This document shows, piece after piece, positions 8,416 through 16,077 of a stretch of DNA of 29,771 nucleotides. The stretch comes from Mariprofundaceae bacterium. GTDB taxonomy: Bacteria > Pseudomonadota > Zetaproteobacteria > Mariprofundales > Mariprofundaceae. The position numbers were made by a program, and so were the translations under genes. The notes below the pieces were generated by a model that did not search any database, was not told the DNA's origin, and saw only the letters and a list, made by a program, of their open reading frames with translations. Positions within the stretch are counted from its first letter, which is position 1, and every line of letters starts with the position of its first letter. The stretch lies in contig WFOJ01000159.1 of NCBI GenBank assembly GCA_015488125.1, positions 1 to 29,771 on the forward strand, read 5' to 3'.

Positions 8416-9095
8416 AACCGTTGATCGAAGGCTTGCAGATTGCCATTGATGGCCCTGCCGGGTCGGGCAAGGGCACCATGGCCAGTCAGCTTGCAGCAGC
8501 CCTGGGTTTGCCGGTGCTGGATACCGGTTTGTTGTACCGTTTTGCGGCCTGGCAATGCTTGCAACAGGCGGTAGCTGTGGATGATGAATATGCCGTCCTG
8601 AACGTACTTGAGAAGGCATTGCCTCGAATGCAATGGCGCAGCGAAGGTGTGTTTTTTGATGCCAAAGATTGCACTTCAACGCTGCGTGGTGAGGATGTCG
8701 GCCTTGCTGCATCGAAAGTCGCTGCCCTGCCTGCTGTTCGCCGCCTTTTACTGGATGTGCAACAGCAGCTGGCAAAACAGGGGTGCGTGATGGATGGTCG
8801 TGATATTGGCACAGTCGTGTTACCTCAGGCGCATGTTAAATTTTTTCTGACGGCGTCGTTGCGGGAGCGCGCCAGGCGACGCTGGTTGCAGCTTGATGAA
8901 CAACAGCGGCGGCAACGCAGTATGGACGATCTGGTGAAGGATATGACAGCACGCGATACGCGGGACAGCAAGCGGCAACACGCACCGCTGCAACGGGCAA
9001 ACGATGCGATTGTCATTGATTCGACCACCATGCGTCCGGATGAAGTACTGGATCGCATGCTGCGTGTATTGCAGCGGCGTGGTTTGGCACATTAA
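8412..9095 (+). CDS. cmk: Cytidylate kinase
   Basis: Cmk phosphorylates CMP and dCMP to the diphosphates. The 227-residue protein begins with the nucleoside monophosphate kinase P-loop IAIDGPAGSGKGT (about residues 10-22), followed by LDTGLLYRF, VMDGRDIGTVVLPQAHVKFFL in parts, and the LID-region arginines RERARRRW. TARDTRDSKRQHAPL matches the conserved DxxRxxxPL substrate-binding region. The ATG at 8412 overlaps the aroA stop (ATGA), so the two genes are translationally coupled. The cmk-rpsA order is widely conserved in proteobacteria. Confidence 0.97.
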   Translation: MKPLIEGLQIAIDGPAGSGKGTMASQLAAALGLPVLDTGLLYRFAAWQCLQQAVAVDDEYAVLNVLEKALPRMQWRSEGVFFDAKDCTSTLRGEDVGLAASKVAALPAVRRLLLDVQQQLAKQGCVMDGRDIGTVVLPQAHVKFFLTASLRERARRRWLQLDEQQRRQRSMDDLVKDMTARDTRDSKRQHAPLQRANDAIVIDSTTMRPDEVLDRMLRVLQRRGLAH

Positions 9096-9176
9096 GCGGC
9101 GAACTTGCCAGCAGGGTTACGGTGATGTGAACGGCATCGGGCGCATCGATTTTTTATACAGGTGGACAACAACAAT

Positions 9177-10862
9177 ATGAACGAAGAGCAACAGCTTCCC
9201 GAGGAAGAGAATTTTGCAGCGCTGTTTGCTGCATCCCTGGAGCAGGAAACTGATCTTCATAAGGGCACGACTGTGCGTGGAACGGTAGTCAGTGCAAATT
9301 CGGACGCGGTGGTGCTGGACGTCGGAGCCAAAGTTGAAGGGATGATTGATGCCTCGGAATTTCCCCGCATGGGTCGCGAACTTCCGGCCATTGGTGATGA
9401 AATCGAAGCCATGGTCATTGGTGAAAATGATCGCGATGGCTTGTTGTTGTCGGCGCTGGCAGCACAACGTCAGCAGTTGTGGACGCAGCTGACCAGCGCC
9501 TATGAAAATCAGCAGACGGTAGAGTGCACCATTACGGCTGAAGTTAAAGGTGGGTTCCGTGTTGATCTTGGTGGCCTGATGGCTTTCATGCCCGGCTCGG
9601 AATGCGATCCTAATCCGAGATCCGCGGGCAATCTGGTTGGCACACGCTGTACATGTGCGGTGTTAGAGGTCAGTCGCAAGCCGGATAATATTGTTGTTTC
9701 ACGCAAACGGCCCATGCTGGCTGCGCAGCAGCGCCTGCGTGAAGCGTTTTTTAATTCCCATCAGATCGGCGACAAAATTACCGCAACCGTTCGCCGCATG
9801 GTTGATTTTGGCGCTTTTGTTGATGTTGGCGGACTGGATGCATTGTTGCATATCGGTGATATTTCCTGGCGACGGATCAATCACCCTTCTGAAGTATTGA
9901 GCATCGGTCAAAGTGTCAATGTTGAAATCACCAAGATGGACCCGGAAAATGCCAAGGTCTCTGTGTCCATGCGCAGCCTGCAGGAAGACCCCTGGCTGCG
10001 GGTGACCAACACCTATGAAGAGAATATGCGGGTGACTGGAACGGTACTCAAATTGCTTGATTTTGGCGCTGTAGTGGAACTGGAGCCCGGCGTTGAAGGG
10101 CTGATTCACAAATCCGAAATGAGCTGGCTGCGCAAGGATGTAAAACCAACAGAGGTGTTGGCTGAAGGCGATGTGGTCGATGTGGCGATTCTCGAGATAC
10201 AACCGGAAGCCCGCCGCATTCGTTTGTCGTTGAAAGAGGTGGCGGATAATCCATGGGAAAGCTGGCTGGCCGAACATCCGGTGGGCAGCCGGGTGACGGG
10301 TAAAATCCGCAACATCAAATCCTTTGGCTTTTTTGTCGGTCTGGCTGAGGGCATGGATGGTCTGGTTCATCTGGCCAATATTTCATGGTCTGAGCGTGGT
10401 GAGGAAGCGATCAAAAACTTTCACAAAGGGCAGGAAGTGGAAGTTGTTGTGTTGGGCGTGGATGCTGAACAGCAGCGTATTTCACTGGGCCTGAAGCAGA
10501 CCAGCGAGGATCCGTTTGATGTTTTTCTTCGTGAAGCAAAACGAGGCGTACCTGTAAAAGGCGTGGTCAGCAAAGATGTTGGCGGTGCGCTGCTGGTGAC
10601 GCTGGCCAATAATATTCAGGCGCGACTGGCCAAACGGGAATTGCCGCGTGATATGGAAGTCAAGGAAGGCGACGAAATCGAGGCGAAGATTATTGATGTG
10701 AATCGCCGCCGTCGGCAAATTGAACTGTCTGTTCGTCAGTTGCTGCGCGATCAGGAGCGCGATGCCGTGCGTCAGTACACGCAAAAAAGCAACCGTGACG
10801 AAAGTCCTTCGCCACTGGCTGTGGAGTTGCAGAAAAAATTGCTGTCACGCGGTAACGATTAA
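9177..10862 (+). CDS. rpsA: 30S ribosomal protein S1
   Basis: S1 binds mRNA on the small ribosomal subunit and is needed for initiation on structured leaders. The protein is about 561 residues with six S1 OB-fold repeats, each visible by its VxGxVxxxxxxGxxVxL pattern: domains begin near HKGTTVRGTVV, QQTVECTITAEV, GDKITATVRRMVDFGAF, MRVTGTVLKLLDFGAV, GSRVTGKIRNIKSFGFF and GVPVKGVVSKDVGG. The first two are the divergent ribosome-docking repeats, as in E. coli. I prefer the ATG at 9177, with AGGTGG about 11 bases upstream; an in-frame GTG at 9162 would add five residues. The 81-base gap after cmk probably holds its promoter, but I could not pick out convincing boxes. Confidence 0.97.
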   Translation: MNEEQQLPEEENFAALFAASLEQETDLHKGTTVRGTVVSANSDAVVLDVGAKVEGMIDASEFPRMGRELPAIGDEIEAMVIGENDRDGLLLSALAAQRQQLWTQLTSAYENQQTVECTITAEVKGGFRVDLGGLMAFMPGSECDPNPRSAGNLVGTRCTCAVLEVSRKPDNIVVSRKRPMLAAQQRLREAFFNSHQIGDKITATVRRMVDFGAFVDVGGLDALLHIGDISWRRINHPSEVLSIGQSVNVEITKMDPENAKVSVSMRSLQEDPWLRVTNTYEENMRVTGTVLKLLDFGAVVELEPGVEGLIHKSEMSWLRKDVKPTEVLAEGDVVDVAILEIQPEARRIRLSLKEVADNPWESWLAEHPVGSRVTGKIRNIKSFGFFVGLAEGMDGLVHLANISWSERGEEAIKNFHKGQEVEVVVLGVDAEQQRISLGLKQTSEDPFDVFLREAKRGVPVKGVVSKDVGGALLVTLANNIQARLAKRELPRDMEVKEGDEIEAKIIDVNRRRRQIELSVRQLLRDQERDAVRQYTQKSNRDESPSPLAVELQKKLLSRGND

Positions 10863-10870
10863 GCATATCG

Positions 10871-11037
10871 CTAGGAGTCTGTCGGACTTTGATCAATCTA
10901 CTACGAAAAAGCGGCTATTGGCCAAATCTTCGCCCTGTTTTTGTTAAATAGCGCTGCTATTCGCCGCCAACAGGTCGTATATTTGACTCAATCCCGCTAT
11001 TTCTCGTGACGATTGCCAAAGTCCGACAGACTCCTAG
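10871..11037 (+). repeat. MITE-like repeat, copy 1 (full length, perfect terminal inverted repeats)
   Basis: This is a 167-bp non-coding element between rpsA and ihfB. Bases 10871-10891 and 11017-11037 are perfect 21-bp inverted repeats (outer part CTAGGAGTCTGTCGG). Both ends carry CTAG, which could be a 4-bp target duplication as made by IS5-group transposases (family knowledge; attribution inferred). The internal core 10918-11017 recurs at 14361-14460 with 11 mismatches by eye and at 15487-15586 with 2 mismatches, both without gaps. A second partial end, GAGTCTG, follows at 11038-11044, making 11027-11044 an 18-bp perfect palindrome. It encodes no protein. It may act as a terminator or processing hairpin between rpsA and ihfB. 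Confidence 0.88.
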
Positions 11038-11099
11038 GAGTCTGCTGGCAACGGCAGGTGTGTGCCTGTTAACATATTCTCAGCGCGGGGGAAATGACA

Positions 11100-11378
11100 A
11101 TGACAAAATCCGAGTTGATTGCTGTTCTGACTGATAAACATCACGGTTTCGAGCAAGAAGAGATTGATGTAGTCGTCAACACAGTGCTGGAGGCCATTAT
11201 TGCTGAGTTAGCCAAGGGAAAACGCGTTGAACTGCGCGGTTTTGGCAGTTTTTCAACCAAGGCACGGCGGGCGCGGCGTGGCCGGAATCCAAAAACCGGC
11301 GAAACCGTAATGGTTCCGGCAAAACACATGCCGCATTTCAAACCAGGCAAGGAAATGCGCGAACGCGTAGATGCCTGA
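11100..11378 (+). CDS. ihfB: Integration host factor beta subunit
   Basis: IHF-beta forms a heterodimer with IHF-alpha and bends DNA at specific sites, affecting transcription, recombination and replication. The 92-residue protein starts MTKSELI, like other IhfB proteins. It has the DNABII core VELRGFGSFSTKARRARRGRNP with the arm residues GRNPKTGE and the intercalating-proline region VMVPAKHMPHFKPGKEMRERV. The start at 11100 is chosen over the ATG at 11094 because GGGGGA (11087-11092) is better spaced and the N-terminus matches the family. It follows rpsA as in most proteobacteria, but here the MITE-like repeat separates the two. It overlaps lapA by 8 bases. Confidence 0.95.
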   Translation: MTKSELIAVLTDKHHGFEQEEIDVVVNTVLEAIIAELAKGKRVELRGFGSFSTKARRARRGRNPKTGETVMVPAKHMPHFKPGKEMRERVDA

Positions 11379-11730
11379 CGGGTATTCCTCTGTCACGCGG
11401 CCTGAGGTGCCCGCAAAATCTGCGACAAGGCTTGGCAGCAATATCAGCAATCTGTTGCTGGTATTGCTGCTGAGCGTGCTGGCTGTCTTTTTTTCGTTGG
11501 CTAATCGTCAGCAGGTTGAGCTTCACTTTCTCTCTTTTGACTCTTCCCCCATGCCGCTTTATGTGCCTGTGTTTGTCGCTTTTGCCATTGGTTTTCTCGG
11601 CGGTGTCATCGCACTGAGTTTTTCCCGACATAAGCACAAGCGCGAAATTGCCCGCTTACGTCGGGAAAATGCCTGTTTGCAGCAGGAACTTGATAATCTT
11701 CGTACCATGCCGCTACAGGACGATCTTTGA
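11371..11730 (+). CDS. lapA: LapA family (DUF1049) inner-membrane protein
   Basis: LapA is a small inner-membrane protein that works with LapB in lipopolysaccharide assembly control. The 119-residue protein has two transmembrane helices (about residues 28-45 and 63-84). The family motif ANRQQVELHFL lies just after helix 1, and a charged C-terminal coiled-coil tail (KREIARLRRENACLQQELDN) lies in the cytoplasm. The ATG at 11371 overlaps the end of ihfB, and the stop overlaps the lapB start (TTGA), so ihfB-lapA-lapB form one coupled unit. The N-terminal ~25 residues before helix 1 are polar and longer than in the E. coli protein. Confidence 0.9.
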   Translation: MPDGYSSVTRPEVPAKSATRLGSNISNLLLVLLLSVLAVFFSLANRQQVELHFLSFDSSPMPLYVPVFVAFAIGFLGGVIALSFSRHKHKREIARLRRENACLQQELDNLRTMPLQDDL

Positions 11731-12845
11731 TTTCGTTGCTGGTTTCCGTACTGCTTGCCATACTGGTCGTGCTGTCGGTTCTGTATTGGTATCAGCTGGA
11801 AAAAAATGATGAAAACCATCAGCAACAGGAAGATGAGCGTATTCAGCCATTACTCAGAGGCTTGAATTTCATGCTCGCCGACGAGCCGGATTTGGCCTTG
11901 CAGGAAGTCGTCAAAGTTGCCCGGCTACGTTCAGAAACCACCGAAGTCTATATGTTTCTTGGCGAAATGTTCCGCAGCAGAGGTGAATTTGGCCGGGCGG
12001 TGCGTATTCACCAGAATATTCTGGCGCGCCCGAATGTTGACCCTGAGTTATATGTGCAGGCTCAATTTGCCCTGGCAACCGATTTTCATAAAGGCGGTCT
12101 GATTGATCGTGCCATCCGTCACTACCACAAAGTACTTCAGGTGCGTAGTGACCATTTGCCTTCCTTGCAGGGCCTGTTGAGTATTCATGAACAAAGCCAC
12201 GAATGGCAACAGGCGATTGATTTGTTGCAACGCATTTCCCGCTTAAGCCAGCAATCAGCATCACTTCACCACGCCTATCTGCTGGCAGCCATGGCTGAAG
12301 AAGCACTTCAGGCACAACAGGTGGAACAGGCAAGAGCATGGCAGAGCGAAGCATTACGCAGGGATAGCGGTTGTGTGCATGCTCATATGTTGAATATTCG
12401 CTTGTGCGAACAGCAACAGGAACTCGCAGCAGCGCTGGAAAGCATGGCCAAACAATTACCCGAATGGCTATTTCTGCTGTTACCGGAACTGGCAGACAAA
12501 CAGAAAGGCTTTTTCCTGGAACAATGGAGGTTGACCCGGCAAAGCGAACTGGCCTTGAGCTGGCTGGAATTGTGTGCGGAACATCAAGGACTTGCCGCTG
12601 CAAAACAATTGCGCGAACAACTGGCATGGCAGCCGTCCAATCTCGGTGAGGCATTACGCCTGACAGCGATATTTGGCCCTGACGAACCCCTGCAACAATA
12701 TGCACAAACATGGCGGCAGTCCTTAAAACGTTTCAGCTGTCAGTACTGCGGCGTGCGCATCGCTGAATTGCGCTGGCAGTGCCCGCAATGCATGCGCTGG
12801 GGCTGTATGGGCTTGCATACGCTGACAGCCCAAACGGTGGATTAA
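11727..12845 (+). CDS. lapB: LapB (YciM), lipopolysaccharide assembly TPR protein with rubredoxin-like domain
   Basis: LapB is an inner-membrane-anchored TPR protein that directs FtsH-dependent degradation of LpxC and so balances lipopolysaccharide with phospholipid synthesis. The 372-residue protein has an N-terminal transmembrane helix (about residues 2-21) and a tandem TPR array (for example YVQAQFALATDFHKGGLIDRA in parts, then LLSIHEQSHEWQQAIDLL). Its C-terminal metal-binding domain has Cys338, Cys341, Cys352 and Cys355 (CQYC and CPQC). The start is a TTG overlapping the lapA stop, with AGGA about 6 bases upstream. Family length in E. coli is 389, so this is near full length. Confidence 0.94.
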   Translation: MISLLVSVLLAILVVLSVLYWYQLEKNDENHQQQEDERIQPLLRGLNFMLADEPDLALQEVVKVARLRSETTEVYMFLGEMFRSRGEFGRAVRIHQNILARPNVDPELYVQAQFALATDFHKGGLIDRAIRHYHKVLQVRSDHLPSLQGLLSIHEQSHEWQQAIDLLQRISRLSQQSASLHHAYLLAAMAEEALQAQQVEQARAWQSEALRRDSGCVHAHMLNIRLCEQQQELAAALESMAKQLPEWLFLLLPELADKQKGFFLEQWRLTRQSELALSWLELCAEHQGLAAAKQLREQLAWQPSNLGEALRLTAIFGPDEPLQQYAQTWRQSLKRFSCQYCGVRIAELRWQCPQCMRWGCMGLHTLTAQTVD

Positions 12846-12906
12846 AGAAAAAACAACAGAGGAACGCGCTATTTGTACCACAACATACACCAATAAGGGA
12901 AGAAAC

Positions 12907-13452
12907 ATGCCACAAGCGGTATTGCTTGACCGTGACGGTGTGATCAATGCCGATTCCCCCAATTATATTCTCACCCCTGAGCAATGGCAGCCGATTCCCG
13001 GCAGTCTTGAGGCTATCGCGCGTTTGCATCAGGCTGGCATAGCTATTGCCGTCGTCAGCAATCAGTCAGCGCGTGGCCGCGGCATGCTGGATGCGGTAAC
13101 CTTTACGGCCATTCATGATAAAATGCTGCGGGCAATAAGCAGTGCCGGTGGTGCCCTTCAGCACACAGCTTATTGCCCGCATGCGCCGGCGGCAAACTGC
13201 GATTGTCGCAAACCCAGGCCGGGGCTGGTAAAACAGGCTCTGCATGCATGCTGCGTACGAGCTGAACAGGCCGTGATGATTGGTGATTCACTACGGGATG
13301 TGCAGGCGGCGCTGGCTGCCGGTGTTCGCCCGATCCTGGTGGAAAGTGGCTATACAGATGCAACAGCGGTTGCCAAAGAAGCGCGCGCCTTGTGCCCCGG
13401 TCTTGAGGTTTACCCTGATCTTGCCGCTGCCGTAGCTTGCCTGCTGGACTGA
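12907..13452 (+). CDS. gmhB: D-glycero-D-manno-heptose-1,7-bisphosphate 7-phosphatase-like HAD hydrolase
   Basis: GmhB removes the 7-phosphate from heptose bisphosphate in ADP-heptose synthesis for the lipopolysaccharide core. The 181-residue protein has the HAD nucleophile motif DRDGVIN (Asp8, Asp10), VVSNQSARGRG (motif II), and the GmhB-specific zinc site CPHAPAANCDCRKP (Cys90, His92, Cys98, Cys100) followed by Lys102, with MIGDSLRDVQAA as the acidic motif. The ATG at 12907 has GGGAAG upstream. It stands 61 bases after lapB, so it may share that operon and its lipopolysaccharide theme. Histidinol-phosphate phosphatases share this fold, so the substrate is inferred. Confidence 0.9.
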   Translation: MPQAVLLDRDGVINADSPNYILTPEQWQPIPGSLEAIARLHQAGIAIAVVSNQSARGRGMLDAVTFTAIHDKMLRAISSAGGALQHTAYCPHAPAANCDCRKPRPGLVKQALHACCVRAEQAVMIGDSLRDVQAALAAGVRPILVESGYTDATAVAKEARALCPGLEVYPDLAAAVACLLD

Positions 13453-14300
13453 TGGTGAAGGCAACACTGCTTTCAGTCAGCGATCATGATCGCAACAGTG
13501 CAAGGATGCGCTATGTTTACCCGGTGGTATCACGGCGGGCTGGCGGGGTATCCATTGGCATTAACCTTAACCCCAACCGCCGCTGCAACTGGCAGTGTGT
13601 GTATTGTCAGGTACCGGGTTTGCAACGAGGTCACGCGCCGCTCATTGATATTGCATGGCTTAGGCAGGAACTGCAACAGTTATTACAGGCCGTGTTATAT
13701 GGTGATTTCATGCAACAACGGGTGCCAGAGGGCCAGCGTCGTCTCTGCGATATTGCCATTTCCGGTGACGGCGAGCCTACCAGCAGCCCGCAATTTGCGG
13801 CCGTGGTGGAGGCTGTGATAGCAGTGAGTCAGCAAATGCTGACTTCGCCGCTGCCGTTGCGTCTGATTACCAATGGTTCCTATATCGGCAAAACCCATGT
13901 GCAGGCGGGTCTGCGGCACATGGCAGCTCACCATGGGGAAACCTGGTTCAAGATTGATGCCGGATGCTCTGATGATATGCAGCACATCAACGGTGTGCGC
14001 ATGTCGCCTGAACAGGTGATCAGTCGTCTTCGACAAGCTGCCGATTGTTGCCCGTTATGGATTCAAAGCTGCCTGTTTGCCGACCAACGTCATCATACCG
14101 AAAAGCGGCTCGCCAACTGGCTGCAATTGCTCCAACGCATTCAGCGTGAACATATCCCGCTGCGAGGCGTGCTGATTTACGGCCTGGCCCGTCCATCGCA
14201 ACAACCAGTCGCGAAATTTTTATCGCCTCTTCCCGAAGCGCTTATGCAGCAAACGGTTGAACATCTCCAGTCATACGGCTTTTCTGTGCGTTTGTTTTAA
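13452..14300 (+). CDS. Radical SAM protein of unknown substrate
   Basis: This is a 282-residue radical SAM enzyme. The iron-sulfur cluster motif is CNWQCVYC (Cys45, Cys49, Cys52), followed by a glycine-rich SAM-binding segment, AISGDGEPTSSPQF, and LRLITNGSY, as in COG0731-like Fe-S oxidoreductases. The GDGEPT motif is typical of small stand-alone radical SAM proteins that lack auxiliary cluster domains. The substrate cannot be told from the sequence. The start shares one base with the gmhB-like stop (TGATG), suggesting coupled translation. An in-frame TTG at 13437 would lie inside the previous gene. Confidence 0.85.
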   Translation: MVKATLLSVSDHDRNSARMRYVYPVVSRRAGGVSIGINLNPNRRCNWQCVYCQVPGLQRGHAPLIDIAWLRQELQQLLQAVLYGDFMQQRVPEGQRRLCDIAISGDGEPTSSPQFAAVVEAVIAVSQQMLTSPLPLRLITNGSYIGKTHVQAGLRHMAAHHGETWFKIDAGCSDDMQHINGVRMSPEQVISRLRQAADCCPLWIQSCLFADQRHHTEKRLANWLQLLQRIQREHIPLRGVLIYGLARPSQQPVAKFLSPLPEALMQQTVEHLQSYGFSVRLF

Positions 14301-14307
14301 GAGCTGT

Positions 14308-14336
14308 TTGACATTCCATTTGGCAAGTTTTAAGTT
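14308..14336 (+). promoter_or_regulatory. Candidate sigma-70 promoter upstream of MITE copy 2
   Basis: A perfect TTGACA (14308-14313) is followed after 17 bases by a weak -10 TAAGTT (14331-14336). If real, it would read through the repeat copy into the PilJ-N-like gene at 14526. The -10 box is poor, so this is tentative. Confidence 0.3.
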
Positions 14337-14342
14337 GGCACC

Positions 14343-14479
14343 TTGGGGGTCTGTCGGATTTTGGCCGAATCTTCGCCCTGTCTTTGTTGAATGGCGCTGC
14401 TATTTACCGCCAACAGATCGTATATCTGGCTCAATCCCGCTATTTCTCGTGACGATTGATAAAGCCGACAGACTCCTAG
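14343..14479 (+). repeat. MITE-like repeat, copy 2 (internally deleted, degenerate left end)
   Basis: This 137-bp copy lies between the radical SAM gene and the PilJ-N-like gene. Its 100-bp core (14361-14460) aligns without gaps to copy 1 with 11 mismatches by eye. The 30 bases between the left inverted repeat and the core in copy 1 are absent. The right end CGACAGACTCCTAG is intact. The left end TTGGGGGTCTGTCGG has decayed from CTAGGAGTCTGTCGG. It is clearly older or more diverged than copies 1 and 3. Confidence 0.85.
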
Positions 14480-14525
14480 CACGCAGGGTTTTTCGATCAT
14501 TTCACCTCAAGAGGAGGATAGCGAT

Positions 14526-15338
14526 ATGCGCGCCATCGCCGTTCTACGGGCATATGTTCTGCTGCCCGCAATTCTTTTACTGCCATCACCGATGTTTGCC
14601 TCCACTGGTGTTGCCACAGCCGACGAAGCCGTACTCAGCCTGCCTGATGCCATTAATATTGCGGGCCGTCAACGCATGCTTTCGCAACGCATGGTCAAAC
14701 TTTACTGCATGCTGGGCCTGGATGTTCAACCCGAAGTGACCCGGCAGCAACTTGATGAAACGCGCAAGTTGTTCGAGCGGCAATTGCGGCAGCTACAACA
14801 CATTCGCGGCGTCGATAACGATTTGAGCAAAGACTTTCTGGCAAAAATTCGCAAGCACTGGGAACCTATCCGGCAGTTACTGGATCGTACCCCCACACCC
14901 AACCGGGCACACGAGCTGCGCGATAGCGCCGACGAGATGCTCATGGCCGCTCATGCTTTTGTCCGGAAGCTAGAGAGTATCAGTGGCAACAACCAGGGTC
15001 GGTTGGTAAATATCGCCGGTCGCCAACGCATGCTCTCACAGCGTGTGGCGGGCTATTATATGGAGAAAGTCTGGGGTGTGGAAGATGACCACTTGCAAGC
15101 GGAAAAGACAAAAGCCGAAGAAGAGTTCGCCGATGCCCTGGAGTTTTTGAAAAACTCTGAGGAAAATACCAGGGAGATTAAAGACCTGTTAGCGCTGGTT
15201 GAAGGGCAGTGGCATGCTTTTACGGCCATCAACAAGCTGCCGGATCCGGTCTATGCTCGCCCTCTGATGGTCTCCGAAGCATCAGATAGGATTCTTGAAC
15301 TGATGGATAGAATCACCCGGTTGTACGCCGAGTTGTAG
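14526..15338 (+). CDS. Secreted protein with two type IV pili methyl-accepting (PilJ) N-terminal-like modules
   Basis: This 270-residue protein starts with a signal peptide (hydrophobic residues about 8-20, cleavage probably after MFA near residue 25), so it is probably periplasmic. It contains two copies of the PilJ-N hallmark: NIAGRQRMLSQRM at residues 44-56 and NIAGRQRMLSQRV at 162-174, each followed by a long amphipathic helical stretch. In PilJ and NarX-like sensors this four-helix module is an extracytoplasmic ligand-sensing domain. Here there is no transmembrane helix after it and no signalling output, so it may be a soluble binding or accessory protein. GAGGAGG lies about 9 bases before the ATG. 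It stands alone next to repeats. The ligand is unknown. Confidence 0.85.
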   Translation: MRAIAVLRAYVLLPAILLLPSPMFASTGVATADEAVLSLPDAINIAGRQRMLSQRMVKLYCMLGLDVQPEVTRQQLDETRKLFERQLRQLQHIRGVDNDLSKDFLAKIRKHWEPIRQLLDRTPTPNRAHELRDSADEMLMAAHAFVRKLESISGNNQGRLVNIAGRQRMLSQRVAGYYMEKVWGVEDDHLQAEKTKAEEEFADALEFLKNSEENTREIKDLLALVEGQWHAFTAINKLPDPVYARPLMVSEASDRILELMDRITRLYAEL

Positions 15339-15347
15339 CACAAGAAT

Positions 15348-15486
15348 TCAGGAACGAAATACGTGCAGGCTATATCCTTGCCGGCGATAGCGGACGATGA
15401 TGAACTCACACTCGATGCCGCGTAGACGAATGCCTGACTCCAACGCGCGCCCTGTGTGGTAAATGCCTCCGGATAACAACCATGCT
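15348..15486 (-). pseudogene. Unidentified open-frame remnant truncated by repeat copy 3
   Basis: On the minus strand an open stretch of about 45 codons reads toward a TGA at 15350-15348; it includes LSGGIYHTGRALESGIRLRG and ends GYSLHVFRS. It looks like protein sequence rather than random translation, but I do not recognise a family. Upstream in this strand it runs into repeat copy 3, where a TAA at 15515-15513 closes the frame. It may be the 3' end of a gene cut off by the repeat. Chance is possible at this length. Confidence 0.3.
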
Positions 15487-15586
15487 TTGGCCAAATATTC
15501 GCCCTGTTTTTGTTAAATAGCGCTGCTATTCGCCGCCAACAGGTTGTATATTTGACTCAATCCCGCTATTTCTCGTGACGATTGCC
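15487..15586 (+). repeat. MITE-like repeat, copy 3 (core only, both inverted repeats lost)
   Basis: These 100 bases match bases 10918-11017 of copy 1 without gaps and with only two mismatches by eye. Both terminal inverted repeats are missing. On the right the core ends in GATTGCC and is followed at once by CTAG (15587-15590) and then IS3-type orfB sequence. On the left it abuts the unidentified remnant. The close match to copy 1 despite lost ends points to a recent deletion or rearrangement. Confidence 0.85.
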
Positions 15587-15590
15587 CTAG

Positions 15591-15791
15591 CAGCCAGCCC
15601 TTGATGCGACGGCTGCCGTAGTACGGGTGCTCCATATGACAGGCGTCGATCAGGCGCATCAATGCAAGCTCTTCGGCCGGAATCGGCGCAGGTTGGTAAT
15701 AGAAGCTCGAACGCGGCACGTTCAGCAACCGGCACTGCCGGGCAATGGAAAGTTCAGAGACCTTGCTCACCATGTCCTTGCGCTCTATCAA
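15591..15791 (-). pseudogene. IS3-family transposase OrfB, N-terminal fragment
   Basis: The minus strand encodes about 67 residues of an IS3-type OrfB start: VSELSIARQCRLLNVPRSSF, then YYQPAP, a helix, and HPYYGSRRIKGWLLG. This is the helical region before the DDE integrase core. The catalytic domain is absent because homology stops at the CTAG that borders repeat copy 3, and the frame closes inside that repeat at 15513. The fragment begins at a TTG overlapping the orfA stop, as in the usual orfA/orfB frameshift arrangement. It cannot be a working transposase. Confidence 0.85.
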
Positions 15792-16077
15792 CGGACGCGA
15801 GAGAGCGCTTGCTCGAAAAAATCGCGCTCCACCGTCAGCTCGTCAATCTTCTCATGCAGATCCTTAATCTTTTTTCCGTATCCGGATCAAACGCCGAATG
15901 ATTGCCGGCAAACCGTGTTTCCAGGTTGTTCAGAGCGGTCTTCTTTCAGCTGCTCACCTGGTTCGGATGGATCCCATACTGACTCGCAATTTCGCTGATT
16001 GTTTGATCTCCGCGAATCGCCGCCAGTGCTACCTTCGCCTTGAAGCTCGGCTTGTGGTTCCTTCTCTTTTTGCTCAT
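15788..16077 (-). pseudogene. IS3-family transposase OrfA, broken
   Basis: The minus strand from the ATG at 16077 reads MSKKRRNHKPSFKAKVALAA, followed by a helix-turn-helix (TISEIASQYGIHPNQVS), as in IS3-family OrfA proteins. Two lesions are visible. There is an in-frame TGA at 15948-15946, where a Trp (VSxWKK) is expected, and a frame change near the A-rich run at about 15868-15882. After the frame change the other frame resumes with KIKDLHEKIDELTVERDFFE and stops at 15788. An AAGGAGT ribosome-binding site still precedes the ATG. The gene is dead. Confidence 0.85.

Noticed and set aside
10871..15590. Three spaced repeats considered as a CRISPR or REP cluster
   Set aside because: The copies are 100-167 bp, kilobases apart, and have inverted ends with CTAG borders, which fits a transposable MITE and not a CRISPR array.
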